Source: Nonomuraea polychroma (GTDB taxonomy: Bacteria > Actinomycetota > Actinomycetes > Streptosporangiales > Streptosporangiaceae). From it: a stretch of DNA of 64,000 bases. The stretch spans positions 11,125,501 to 11,189,500 of the forward strand of contig NZ_SAUN01000001.1 of the NCBI RefSeq assembly GCF_004011505.1, given 5' to 3'. The notes beneath the pieces are model-generated. The model saw nothing but the letters and a program-made list of their open reading frames with translations. It searched no databases and was not told the origin of the DNA. Position 1 is the stretch's first letter. Each line of letters begins with the position of its first letter. Below are positions 53,767 to 62,431 of the stretch, one piece after another. A program made the position numbers and the translations under genes.

Positions 53767-54324
53767 GTGTTCACCGGACTGGCGATGGACCTCGTGGCGA
53801 TCGTTTTGCTCGCCTACGGCATCTACTACAGGCGCCACCACAGGCGCGATCTGCTTTTCGCCTACGTCGCGCTGAACGTGGGCATCTTCGCGGTGGTGTC
53901 GCTGCTGCTGGTCCAGCGGGTCGACATCGCCGTCGGATTCGGGTTGTTCGGGCTGTTGTCGATCATCCGGCTGCGCTCCAGCGAGATCACCCAGCAGGAG
54001 ATCGCCTATTACTTCGTCGCGATCGTGCTGGGACTGGTCAACGGGATCGCGGCGGCGATGCCGCTGACGGCTCTCACCCTGAACGGGGTGCTGCTCGCGG
54101 TGATGTACGTCGCCGACCACCGCGGGCTGCTCGGCCGCACCCGCCAGCAGCTCGTGACGCTGGACGTCGTGCACGCGGATCCGGAGCTGCTCAAAGCCGA
54201 CCTGGAGAGCCGGCTGCGGGCCCGGGTGCTGCAGGCCATGGTCACGCAGGTGGACTACGTACGAGACGTGACCGTCGTGGACGTGCGCTACGTGGTGCCG
54301 GACATGAAGGCGAGCGTGCGGTGA
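53767..54324 (+). CDS. DUF4956 membrane protein
   Basis: 185 residues with four N-terminal helices and a cytoplasmic C-terminal domain. The family signature FGLFGLLSIIRLRSSEITQQEIAYYF is clear. DUF4956 proteins are encoded beside VTC-domain and often CotH-kinase genes; their role is unknown. GTG 53767 has AAAGGAGG upstream. It overlaps the next gene by 4 bp. Confidence 0.88.
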   Translation: MFTGLAMDLVAIVLLAYGIYYRRHHRRDLLFAYVALNVGIFAVVSLLLVQRVDIAVGFGLFGLLSIIRLRSSEITQQEIAYYFVAIVLGLVNGIAAAMPLTALTLNGVLLAVMYVADHRGLLGRTRQQLVTLDVVHADPELLKADLESRLRARVLQAMVTQVDYVRDVTVVDVRYVVPDMKASVR

Positions 54325-55136
54325 ACGCGGACGTGGTGCTCGCCGGGGTCGCCGCGGGGGCGGCGCCGATCGAGCTCGAGGACGTGCCGGAGCTGATGAG
54401 CCGGGTGGACTCCAAGTACATCGTGCCGGCCGCGACCATGGTCAGGCTTGCCGCCGAGCTGGGTGACCAGTTCGGGGTGTTGCGGATCGGCGGGCGGCGG
54501 CAGTTCCGCTACACCTCGACGTACTTCGACACGCCGGACCTGCTCACGTTCCGGCAGCATCGCCAGGACCGGCGCCGCCGGTTCAAGCTCCGGACGCGGA
54601 CGTACCTGGACGGGGGCGGCCGATGGCTGGAGCTCAAGCTCAGCGGGGCGCGCGGCAGCACCGACAAACACCGCATCCCCTATGACGACGCGCCGGCGCA
54701 CGCGCTCACCGCGGAAGCGCTGGACTTCGTGAGCGACACGCTGGTGCGTGAGCTCCGCCTGACCATGCCGCGCCCGCTGGTCCCGGTCCTGTCCACCGAC
54801 TACAAGAGGGTGACCCTGGTCGACCGGGCAGGAAAGGCCCGGCTCACCTGCGACACCGGCCTGGTCTGCCGCGGTGCGGGGCGGCTCGTGCCCGCCTACC
54901 GGGACCTGGTCCTGCTGGAGTCGAAGTCCGCGGACGGAAAGGCGACGGTCGATCGGGTGTTGCGGGGGATGGGGGTGCGGCCGGTGAGCGTGAGCAAATA
55001 CTGCCTCGCCGTCGCCGCCCTCCGCGACCGCCGGGCCAACCGGTGGCGACCGGTGTTGCACCGCTACCTCGAGCCCGAGCCGCCGGTTCAGACCGAGATG
55101 GCGACTGTGCCCCTCGCCTGCCTCTCTTCGAGGTAG
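54321..55136 (+). CDS. VTC-domain (polyphosphate polymerase-like) protein
   Basis: 271 residues of the VTC/triphosphate-tunnel fold. Basic and acidic tunnel residues appear in MSRVDSKYIVP, RYTSTYFDTPDLLTF, RRRFKLRTRTYLDGGGRWLELKL, LVPVLSTDYKRVTLVD, LVLLESKS and VSKYCLAVA. Eukaryotic VTC4 makes polyphosphate from ATP; bacterial stand-alone members are uncharacterised. Coupled to DUF4956 by GTGA. No CotH-type gene follows here. Confidence 0.88.
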   Translation: MNADVVLAGVAAGAAPIELEDVPELMSRVDSKYIVPAATMVRLAAELGDQFGVLRIGGRRQFRYTSTYFDTPDLLTFRQHRQDRRRRFKLRTRTYLDGGGRWLELKLSGARGSTDKHRIPYDDAPAHALTAEALDFVSDTLVRELRLTMPRPLVPVLSTDYKRVTLVDRAGKARLTCDTGLVCRGAGRLVPAYRDLVLLESKSADGKATVDRVLRGMGVRPVSVSKYCLAVAALRDRRANRWRPVLHRYLEPEPPVQTEMATVPLACLSSR

Positions 55137-55149
55137 CTGATGGCCTCGG

Positions 55150-56373
55150 CTACAGGGGCAGCCCGCCCGTGGCGGCGTTCGTGGAGCCGGTCGCCTGGTA
55201 CGCGGCGATCGTGCGCTCGGCGATGCGCATCTGGTGGATCTCGTCGGCCCCGTCGGCGAAGCGTGCCCAGCGAGCGTGCTGGAACATGCTCGCCAGCGGT
55301 GTGTCCGTCGAATATCCCAGCGCCCCGTGCACCTGGATCGCCCGGTCCACGATCCGGTTGAGGCTGTTCGCCACGAAATGTTTGGCCATCGACACTTCGG
55401 TACGGAAGTCCTCACCCTTGTCGATCTTGGAGGCGGCGTGCAGCACCATCAGCTTGCACTGGTACAACTCCATGGTCGAGTCGGCGATCATCCACTGGAT
55501 GCCCTGCTTCTCGGCCAGCAGCGAACCGTGGCTGAAGCGGTTGAGCGCGCGGTCCACCATCATGTCCAGCGCGGTCTCCGCCTGCGAGATCCATCGCATG
55601 CAGTGCGCGAGCCTGGCCGGGCCGAGGCGGTACTGGCCCAGGCGGTGGCCGTTGCCCCGCCCGCCGAGGATCTGGTCGTCCGGCACGCGCAGGTCCTCGA
55701 TCAGGATCTCGCTGTGGCCGGTCGAGCCGTGCATGGTCTCGACCTCGCGTACGTCGTTCCAGCCCGGGCTGGGCAGGTCCACCAGGAACGCGGTGGTGGC
55801 GCCGCGCGAGCCCTCGGGAACGTCCGGCTCGGTCCTGGCGATGAGGATGGCGAAGTTGGCGCGCCGGGCATTGGAGATGAACCATTTGTGGCCGTTGATC
55901 AGCCATTCGTCGCCGTCCCGCACGGCTTCGGTGCGGATCAGGGTGGGGTCGGAGCCGGCCACCTCGGGCTCGGTCATCGCGAAGCAGGACATCTGCGTGC
56001 CCTCCAGCAGCGGGCGCAGATACTTCTCCTTCTGCTCGTCCGTCGCCCAGTGCAGCAGCGTGTGCATGTTGCCCTCGTCGGGGGCCATGCAGTTCAGCAC
56101 CCACGGGCCGACGCGGGTCTTGGCCGCCTCCGACTGCACCATGGCCAGCTCCACGTGCCCCAGCCCCATGCCGCCCCACTCCTTCGGCATGTGCGGCAAC
56201 CACAGTCCCTCGGCCTTCGCCTGTGAGCGCAGCCGGACGAGGGTCCGCAGGTAGGTCTCGCGGTCGTCCTCCTTCACCTCCTCCAGCGCGGGGACGACCG
56301 TGCCATGGATGAAGGTGCGGACCCGCCGGCGGATCTCCTCGTGTTCGGGAGCGAGGGTGAAATCGATGGCCAT
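55150..56373 (-). CDS. Acyl-CoA dehydrogenase family protein
   Basis: 407 residues: an N-terminal helical domain (DFTLAPEHEEIRRRVRTFIHGTVVP), the middle beta domain (CFAMTEPEVAGSDPTLIRTEA, DEWLINGHKWFISNA) and a C-terminal FAD-binding bundle ending YQATGSTNAATGG. It resembles the ACAD10/11-like group, including DEIHQMRIAERTI near the end. The substrate is unknown. Convergent with the VTC gene. Confidence 0.92.
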   Translation of the reverse strand: MAIDFTLAPEHEEIRRRVRTFIHGTVVPALEEVKEDDRETYLRTLVRLRSQAKAEGLWLPHMPKEWGGMGLGHVELAMVQSEAAKTRVGPWVLNCMAPDEGNMHTLLHWATDEQKEKYLRPLLEGTQMSCFAMTEPEVAGSDPTLIRTEAVRDGDEWLINGHKWFISNARRANFAILIARTEPDVPEGSRGATTAFLVDLPSPGWNDVREVETMHGSTGHSEILIEDLRVPDDQILGGRGNGHRLGQYRLGPARLAHCMRWISQAETALDMMVDRALNRFSHGSLLAEKQGIQWMIADSTMELYQCKLMVLHAASKIDKGEDFRTEVSMAKHFVANSLNRIVDRAIQVHGALGYSTDTPLASMFQHARWARFADGADEIHQMRIAERTIAAYQATGSTNAATGGLPL

Positions 56374-56391
56374 TTCACCGAAAGTACTCTC

Positions 56392-57396
56392 CTAGCTGGG
56401 TTTGCGCAGCGGAGTGAAGACCCAGGACATGCGCGGCTCGACCGCCCAGTGGAAGAGCTTGCGAACCGGCGGCGTGCACAGCACGGTGGCCGCGACCAGG
56501 CCGAGCCCGATCGACAGCGGAAGGCCCAGGTCGAACCGCTCGGCGACCTTGACGACGAAACCGTGCAGGAGGTACGCGTACATGGTGGTCGCGCCCAGCC
56601 CGCTGAACCACGTGCGCCGGGCCGGCGTCACCGCCAGGAACGCCGCCACCAGCACCGCCCCCGCCACCAGCAGCCCCAGCCTGATGGCCGTCCCGGTGAG
56701 ATCGTCCACGCCGATCTCCGTGTTCGACAGCCGCCACCTGATCCACTCCGTCGGCACGGCCTCGTGCACGAGCAGCGCCGTCGCCAGCCCCAAGCCCAGC
56801 ACGCAGGCCCCGGCCAGCCTCATGTACGGCCTGCGCAGCCACTGGAAGTGCTCTGGCTTCAGCATCAGCCCCAGCACGTAGAAGGGCAGCAGCCCGAACG
56901 TGCGGTTCATGGACAACTCGTCCGGCAGCTTGCTCATCCCGGTCACCAGCGACAACACGAGGGCCACCAGCAGCGGCCACCTGAGCTGCTGCCACACCGG
57001 CGTGGACAGCCGCCACAGGAACAACGACATCAGGAACCAGGTCAGGTAGTACGGCTCCAGCAGACTCAGCTCGAACTTCCCGTAGAGAACCAGCCGGGGC
57101 AGCGAGTACGCCAGCTCGAAGACCAGGTACGGCACCGCCAGCGTGGAGATCAACTTGCGGGCCTTGCCCGCCCCGAACGTGAACTTCCGCGACAGATAGC
57201 CGGTGAGCACGATGAACAGCGGCATGTGGAAGACGTACACGTAGAAGTAGAGCGCATGCGCGATGGGCGCGTCCCGCTGGTCCTCGATGAGGTGCCCGCA
57301 CACGACGAGCACGATGGCCAGGTATTTGGCGTTGTCGAAGAACGGGTCCCTGGCGGTGACGGTGACAGGCACTGCGGTAACGGTGGTGCTGCTCAC
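56392..57396 (-). CDS. Acyltransferase-3 family membrane protein
   Basis: 334 residues, about ten helices. The N-terminal signature is FFDNAKYLAIVLVVCGHLIEDQRD (catalytic His) and the next is VYVFHMPLFIVLTGYLSRK, as in OafB/fucose 4-O-acetylase-like enzymes that O-acetylate sugars. GTG 57396 has a purine-rich site upstream. It starts 18 bp beyond the acyl-CoA dehydrogenase on the same strand. Confidence 0.9.
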   Translation of the reverse strand: MSSTTVTAVPVTVTARDPFFDNAKYLAIVLVVCGHLIEDQRDAPIAHALYFYVYVFHMPLFIVLTGYLSRKFTFGAGKARKLISTLAVPYLVFELAYSLPRLVLYGKFELSLLEPYYLTWFLMSLFLWRLSTPVWQQLRWPLLVALVLSLVTGMSKLPDELSMNRTFGLLPFYVLGLMLKPEHFQWLRRPYMRLAGACVLGLGLATALLVHEAVPTEWIRWRLSNTEIGVDDLTGTAIRLGLLVAGAVLVAAFLAVTPARRTWFSGLGATTMYAYLLHGFVVKVAERFDLGLPLSIGLGLVAATVLCTPPVRKLFHWAVEPRMSWVFTPLRKPS

Positions 57397-57520
57397 AGGC
57401 CCACCTTCGGCGGGCCTGTGAGCAGCAGTGCTACTGCTGTGTCTAATGGTTCGCTCGCTCCGCTCCCTCACGAGCACCGCACCCTAGCCACCGCCCGCCG
57501 AACCGCCAGGAAACCGCGGG

Positions 57521-59434
57521 TTAAACCTGGGCGGCCAGTTCGGCGGCCTGGGAGTGGTCGAGCCGCCCGTCCGCGACGATCGTGACGACCCGCCTGGTCA
57601 GCGTGTCCTCGACGACCAGCGGCCGGTCCCACGCCAACGCCTGGCCGACGCCCGGATACTCCTCGACCCGCACGAACCAGGCGTCGCCGTCGTCCTGGAC
57701 GAACACCAGAGTCCAGTCCCGCCCTTCCGGGTCCGTCCCGGACATGGCGATCCACCGGTCCCGGCTGCCGTGCACGGCCTGCTCGTCCCCGGGCAGAGTC
57801 GTCCAGGCGGTGGAGGTCCCGGGCGCACGCCAGAAGAAGCCGCCGTAACCCGCGCCCACCCGGCCCTTGGTGGCGGAACTGTTGATCTCCACGGGCGCGC
57901 CGGTGAGGTTGGTGAGCGTGAACGTGAAGTCCAGAGCCCACGCCTCGCCGACCGGCCGCGCGACCACCGTCCGCTCCTCACGTGCCATGAGCCGCCCATC
58001 CGGGCCGATCCACTCCAGCTCCTCGACGAAACCGTCGTCGTCGAGCCGCGAGAACGCCCGGTGCCGCTGACTGCCGTGATCGCCGAGCCAGGCCGGTCCC
58101 TGGTCCTTGACGTAGGTGCGGCCGCCCCAGAAGTTCGCCCCGCCCAGGTCGGAGATCGCCACGCCGACCCCGAGATGGTGCACATGGTCCTCGGGCCGGA
58201 CCTGGGTGACCTCGACGCCGCCCAGCGTCCGCACCCCGTGCAGGTACGGGCGCGGCGAGTCCGTGGCGGGGAGGTCGGGCTCCAGCTCGTAGTCGGCCAC
58301 CGGCGTGCCGGAGACCAGGAGCCGCACCTTCGTCCACGGCGCGTCCAGCTCCGAGTAGAGGGCCAGCTCGTCCGCGCTGCGCGCCGTCAGGTCCGCGACG
58401 CCGGGCAGGAACCGGTACGTGACCTCCCCCGAGCCGGGGTCCCGCTCGACGATCTGGTGCCGCTCGGGGATCGGCAGCGGCTCGGGCGCCAGCCGCACCG
58501 CGTCGAGCACCTGCGTGAACGTCTCGGTCCGCGCGAGCGGCACCAGCAGGTCCGCGCCCGTGCGGACGTGGTCGATGAGGTTCTCCAGCAGGTCGGTGCG
58601 CTCGTACACGGTCGTCGTGACCGACCCGTCCGCGTGCTCGATCCTGAGCTGGTCCTGGGTGTAGACAAGGGTGGCGCGGCCCTGGTCGCCGTGCACGACC
58701 AGGTACGGCTCGTGCCGCTCGGGTGCGCACAACGTCACCGCGACCGTGATCACGAGACCGTCGTCCATCCGGATCCGCACGCACGACGTGTCGTCCGACT
58801 CGATCGGGTGGGCGTGGAAGAGCTCGGTCTCGATCTCCGTGATCGACCCGTCCACCAGCGCCAGGGCGGTCGCCACGGCGTGCGCGAACGGGTTGGTCAG
58901 CGCGCCGTCCACCACGTCGACGCCGTTCAGGCGGCGCTTGCCCGCCCAGGCCGAGCGGGTGAAGTAGGACGAATGGCGTTCCCAAGCACCGGCCCCGCCG
59001 ATGCCGCGCACCTGCCCGAGAGCGCCGCTCGCGATCAGCTCACGCATCGCGGGAACGGCCGCCGACCCGAGCGACTGGAACCCGACCTGGCAGACCCGCC
59101 CCGTCTCCGCCACGGCGGCGGCGATCCGCCGCTGTTCCGCAGGACTGGGGGCGGGCGGCTTCTCCAGCAGCACGTGGGAGCCCGCGTGCAGGGCGGTCAC
59201 CGCGAGGTCGGCGTGTGTGTGGATGGGCGTGCAGATGATCGTGATCTCCGCGCCGGTCTTCTCGATCAGCGCCCCCAGATCGGGCGACTGCAGGGGCGAG
59301 CCGAAGTCGACCTCCACGGGCCGCACGTCGCAGATCCCGGCCAGCTCGACCAGCCCCTGGTGGCCGAGCCTGCGCAGGTTGCGGAGATGGTGCTGCCCGT
59401 GCCCGTTGGCCCCCGCCAGAACGACCCTCATCAT
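57521..59434 (-). CDS. Gfo/Idh/MocA oxidoreductase fused to a PmoA (DUF6807) domain
   Basis: 637 residues. The first about 345 form a Gfo/Idh/MocA NAD-dependent sugar oxidoreductase: nucleotide motif VVLAGANGHGQHHLRNL, LLEKPPAPSPAEQRRIA, GLVITVAVTL. The rest is a PmoA-like beta-sandwich with DHVHHLGVGVAISDLGGANFWGGRTYV, INSSATKGRVGAGYGGFFWRAPG and ALAWDRPLVVEDTLTRRVV. PmoA-domain proteins are named for methane oxidation but occur widely in sugar clusters. ATG 59434 overlaps the dehydratase stop by 4 bp. It likely modifies a pathway sugar; the exact reaction is open. Confidence 0.88.
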   Translation of the reverse strand: MMRVVLAGANGHGQHHLRNLRRLGHQGLVELAGICDVRPVEVDFGSPLQSPDLGALIEKTGAEITIICTPIHTHADLAVTALHAGSHVLLEKPPAPSPAEQRRIAAAVAETGRVCQVGFQSLGSAAVPAMRELIASGALGQVRGIGGAGAWERHSSYFTRSAWAGKRRLNGVDVVDGALTNPFAHAVATALALVDGSITEIETELFHAHPIESDDTSCVRIRMDDGLVITVAVTLCAPERHEPYLVVHGDQGRATLVYTQDQLRIEHADGSVTTTVYERTDLLENLIDHVRTGADLLVPLARTETFTQVLDAVRLAPEPLPIPERHQIVERDPGSGEVTYRFLPGVADLTARSADELALYSELDAPWTKVRLLVSGTPVADYELEPDLPATDSPRPYLHGVRTLGGVEVTQVRPEDHVHHLGVGVAISDLGGANFWGGRTYVKDQGPAWLGDHGSQRHRAFSRLDDDGFVEELEWIGPDGRLMAREERTVVARPVGEAWALDFTFTLTNLTGAPVEINSSATKGRVGAGYGGFFWRAPGTSTAWTTLPGDEQAVHGSRDRWIAMSGTDPEGRDWTLVFVQDDGDAWFVRVEEYPGVGQALAWDRPLVVEDTLTRRVVTIVADGRLDHSQAAELAAQV

Positions 59435-60483
59435 GCCCACCTCAGCCCCAGCCCCGCGTGCTCGCCCACCCGCAGCACGCCGTCCGACACGATCACGGGA
59501 TACGGCTCCGCCAGCAGCCCGAGCGCGGCGAACGACGCGTCCTCCACGTCCTCCGCCATGATCGGCAGTGGCAGCGCCAGCGCCAGCTGCCCGGACACGT
59601 CCGGCAGCAGGTGCGGGTAGACGGGCACGTCGAACGTCCTGGCCAGCTCCACGATCCGCAGGAACGGCGTGATGCCGCCGACCCGCACCACGTTCGGCTG
59701 CACGACGTCGCAGGCGCCGGCCGTCAGCAGGTCGCGGAAGCCGTACGTCGTGTAGACGTTCTCGCCCACCGCGACCGGCACGTCGATGGAGCGGCGCAGC
59801 TCCACGTGCGCGGCCACGTCGTCGGCCGGCAGCGGCTCCTCGATCCAGTGCAGGTCGAACTCGCGCAGCGCGGCCAGAGCCCGCCGGGCCCGGTGCAGGT
59901 CCCAGCGCTGGTTGGCGTCGATCATCAGCAGCCGGTCAGGCCCGAGCACCTCGCGGACCGCGGCCACCCGCGCCACGTCCTCGGCCAGGTCGGGACGGCC
60001 CACCTTGATCTTGACGCCCTGGTGCCCGGCCGCCGTCCACCGCCTGACCTGCTCGAGGAGCTCCTCCAGCGAGTAGTGCAGGTTGACGCCGCTGCCGTAC
60101 ACCGGGACCTCGTCGCGCCGCCGGCCCAGCACGTCGGCCAGGCCCGCGTCGCCGCAGCGCAGATCCCACAGCGCCAGGTCGATCCCGGCCAGCGCGATCG
60201 TGGTGATCCCGCCGGGTCCCGCCTCGCGCAGGTGCCGCCAGAGCCGGTCCCACACGGTCTCGGGGTGCGCGGGCAGCCCGATCAGCGCCTCCCGCAGGTC
60301 GTGGTCGAGCAGCGCCCGCACGGCGTGCGCGCCGATCTGCGGCGTCCACGAGAACCCCGTACCGGTGCGCCCGTCCTTCAGTGTGACGTGCGTGACGATC
60401 ACGTGGTTGGCGGGCACGTCCGCGCCCCACGGCCGGGGCAGCGGAGCGGTACGCAGTTCGGTGCGCAGGTCCGCGATGGTCAT
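59431..60483 (-). CDS. Mandelate racemase/enolase superfamily dehydratase
   Basis: 350 residues. Catalytic elements: K-x-K in GVKIKVGRPD, metal ligands Asp in LMIDANQRWD, Glu in HWIEEPLPADD and Glu in VAVGENVYTTY, and His in VYPHLLPDVSG. The Lys and His bases make it an acid-sugar dehydratase or racemase, such as a galactarate- or glucarate-type enzyme. Coupled by ATGA on both sides with the kdgD-type and Gfo/Idh genes, it would convert an aldarate to the 5-dehydro-4-deoxy acid. Confidence 0.88.
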   Translation of the reverse strand: MTIADLRTELRTAPLPRPWGADVPANHVIVTHVTLKDGRTGTGFSWTPQIGAHAVRALLDHDLREALIGLPAHPETVWDRLWRHLREAGPGGITTIALAGIDLALWDLRCGDAGLADVLGRRRDEVPVYGSGVNLHYSLEELLEQVRRWTAAGHQGVKIKVGRPDLAEDVARVAAVREVLGPDRLLMIDANQRWDLHRARRALAALREFDLHWIEEPLPADDVAAHVELRRSIDVPVAVGENVYTTYGFRDLLTAGACDVVQPNVVRVGGITPFLRIVELARTFDVPVYPHLLPDVSGQLALALPLPIMAEDVEDASFAALGLLAEPYPVIVSDGVLRVGEHAGLGLRWA

Positions 60484-61352
60484 GAGGTCGCCAGCTCCAG
60501 CCCCGTCTTGATCAGCGTCTCCAGCTCCTGCAGGTGCTCGGGCGTCACGTCCACCAGCGGCGGGCGGACCGCGCCCACGTCCAGGCCGCGCAGCCGTACC
60601 CCGGCCTTGACCAGGGAGACCGGGTAGCCGGGGACCTTGCCGCGCAGCCGCACGAGCGGGGCGTAGAACTCCGTCAGCAAGCGCTCGTCACCGTTCAGGT
60701 ACGCCAGCGCGATCTCCGGCGCGAACGCGAACACCGCGCTGGAGTAAAGCTCCACGCCGATGCCCCGGTAGGCGGGCATGGTCAGCTCGGCCGTCGGCAG
60801 CCCGTTGAAGAACAGGAAGTCCGGGTACGTCTCCCGGATCGCCAGCACGGTCCGCTGCATCCTGTCGATGTCGCCGAGGCCGTCCTTGAGCCCGATCACC
60901 CCGGGGATCCCGGCCAGCTCCACTGCCGCGTCCGGCTCCAGCACCACCGTGCCGCGCTGGTAGACGATCACCGGCAGCTCCGCGGCCACCGCCTCCACGT
61001 ACGCCTTGAACCCGTGCCCGGGCCCCTGCGCCAGGTAAGGCGGCATGAGCAGCAACCCGTCGGCCCCGGCCTCCCGCGCGGCCCGCGCCTGGGCCAACGC
61101 CGCGCCGAGCGGCCCGCCCGCCCCCGCGAACAGCGGCACGCGCCCGCCCACGTCCTCGGCCGCCACCCGCACCGCACGGGCGTGCTCCGCCTCGGACAAT
61201 GCGGAGAACTCACCGGTGCCGCAGGCCACGAACACCCCGCCGGGACCATGCTCCATACCCTGCCGGATGTGCTCGGCCAGCACCTGCTCGGCGAGAGTGC
61301 CATCGGCGGCGAACGGCGTCACGGGAAAGAACAGCACACCACTGAGGTTCAT
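60480..61352 (-). CDS. kdgD: 5-dehydro-4-deoxyglucarate dehydratase-like (DapA superfamily)
   Basis: 290 residues of the DHDPS/NAL fold: LFFPVTPFAADGTL, VFVACGTGEFSAL, VIVYQRGTVVL (Tyr131), the Schiff-base Lys156 in GVIGLKDGLGDIDRMQ, and FFNGLPTAEL. The G-E-F-S-A-L and KDG.GD segments are those of KdgD, which makes 2-oxoglutarate semialdehyde with loss of water and CO2. ATG 61352 has AAGGAA upstream and overlaps the preceding stop. Confidence 0.85.
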   Translation of the reverse strand: MNLSGVLFFPVTPFAADGTLAEQVLAEHIRQGMEHGPGGVFVACGTGEFSALSEAEHARAVRVAAEDVGGRVPLFAGAGGPLGAALAQARAAREAGADGLLLMPPYLAQGPGHGFKAYVEAVAAELPVIVYQRGTVVLEPDAAVELAGIPGVIGLKDGLGDIDRMQRTVLAIRETYPDFLFFNGLPTAELTMPAYRGIGVELYSSAVFAFAPEIALAYLNGDERLLTEFYAPLVRLRGKVPGYPVSLVKAGVRLRGLDVGAVRPPLVDVTPEHLQELETLIKTGLELATS

Positions 61353-62239
61353 AGAGATTCCTTGAGTTCGGTACGCCAACAACGCTTCGCCTGCCAGCCG
61401 AGAAGCCGCTCCGCCTTGCTGGTCGAGAAGGCCGGGGAGGTCCCGGTGAGGCCCGCCGCGAACGGCTCCGTGCCCGGGATGACCTGGGGGAGCAGCTCGG
61501 CCAGCGGTTTCCTGGCCAGCGCGTCCGCGGCGCCGACGAAGAACACCTCGCCGTTCGGCAGCTCGGGCAGCGCCTCGATCAGCACGCCCACCATTTCCGA
61601 GGCGTCCCGGGCGTCGACATAGTTGAACAGCGACACGCCGCCCAGGTCCGGCCGGTCCAGCCGCTCGTTGACGGTGTGCCCGGACTGCGTGGGCGCGCCC
61701 GCCCACTCCTCCGGAGGGATGACGAAACACGGCCTGATCGCGGCCAGCTTCGTCGTCCCGGCCTCGGCGAACGCCTTCATGGTCTGCTCGGCCGCCACCT
61801 TGGACAGGTTGTAGGCGTTCCACGGCCGCACCGGGTGGTCTTCGTCGATCGGCAGGTACGCCGGCGCCCATCCGCCTGGCGCGCCGTACCCGATCACGGT
61901 CGGACTGCTGGCCACCACGACGTTCCGGACCCCCAGGGCCACCGACGCCTCACAGACGTTGAACGCCAGCTGCGTGTTCACCCGGTAGATCACCGACTCA
62001 GGCCGGCTGAACGGCGTGGCGATGGCGGCCAAATGGATCACCGACTCCGGGCGGAATCTGGCGATCACTTCGAACGCCTCTCCCGTGTCCGTGAGGTCGG
62101 CAGGTAGGGTGGCCGCGGCCTCCACTGGCGTGCCTGGGGCGCTGTCCACGCCGATGACCTCGTGCCCGGCCGCCGCGAGCGTGCTGACCACGCTGCGGCC
62201 GAGGCGTCCTGCGCTTCCGGTGACGAGGACTCTGCTCAC
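61349..62239 (-). CDS. NAD-dependent sugar epimerase/uronate dehydrogenase-like
   Basis: 296 residues of the extended SDR family: RVLVTGSAGRLGRSV, IHLAAIATPF, ASSPTVIGYG, and AYNLSKVAAEQ (Tyr-x3-Lys). Such proteins beside KdgD are often uronate dehydrogenases that oxidise glucuronate or galacturonate to the aldarolactone. GTG 62239 has AAGGAGC upstream. It is first in the coupled operon; a LacI-type palindrome is 22 bp before it. Confidence 0.8.
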   Translation of the reverse strand: MSRVLVTGSAGRLGRSVVSTLAAAGHEVIGVDSAPGTPVEAAATLPADLTDTGEAFEVIARFRPESVIHLAAIATPFSRPESVIYRVNTQLAFNVCEASVALGVRNVVVASSPTVIGYGAPGGWAPAYLPIDEDHPVRPWNAYNLSKVAAEQTMKAFAEAGTTKLAAIRPCFVIPPEEWAGAPTQSGHTVNERLDRPDLGGVSLFNYVDARDASEMVGVLIEALPELPNGEVFFVGAADALARKPLAELLPQVIPGTEPFAAGLTGTSPAFSTSKAERLLGWQAKRCWRTELKESL

Positions 62240-62260
62240 CGTGAGGGGCTCCTTCAAGAC

Positions 62261-62274
62261 TGCAAACAGTTGCA
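62261..62274. promoter_or_regulatory. LacI-type operator before the uronate operon
   Basis: TGCAAACAGTTGCA: TGCAA and TTGCA arms around a 4-bp centre, 22 bp upstream of the first structural gene. It has the same arms as the palindrome at 63395. Confidence 0.65.
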
Positions 62275-62374
62275 CTAAACCTTTGTGTCACCGGACCCGG
62301 GGCGTCAAGAGGTGATTTCATTCCCCTAGCGCCACCTGGGGGTTCCCGGCGGGTTTCGGTATGGGGTACACCGG

Positions 62375-62416
62375 CAAGCGCTTTCATCGTAGCCAAGGTC
62401 CCTGCAAGCGGTTGCG
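62375..62416. promoter_or_regulatory. Two LacI-type operators upstream of lacI-type gene
   Basis: CAAGCGCTTT at 62375-62384 and TGCAAGCGGTTGCG at 62403-62416, both with a central CG step, lie between the divergent uronate operon and the LacI gene; the second ends 16 bp before its start. Confidence 0.6.
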
Positions 62417-62431
62417 TTAGGGTGTGCGATT

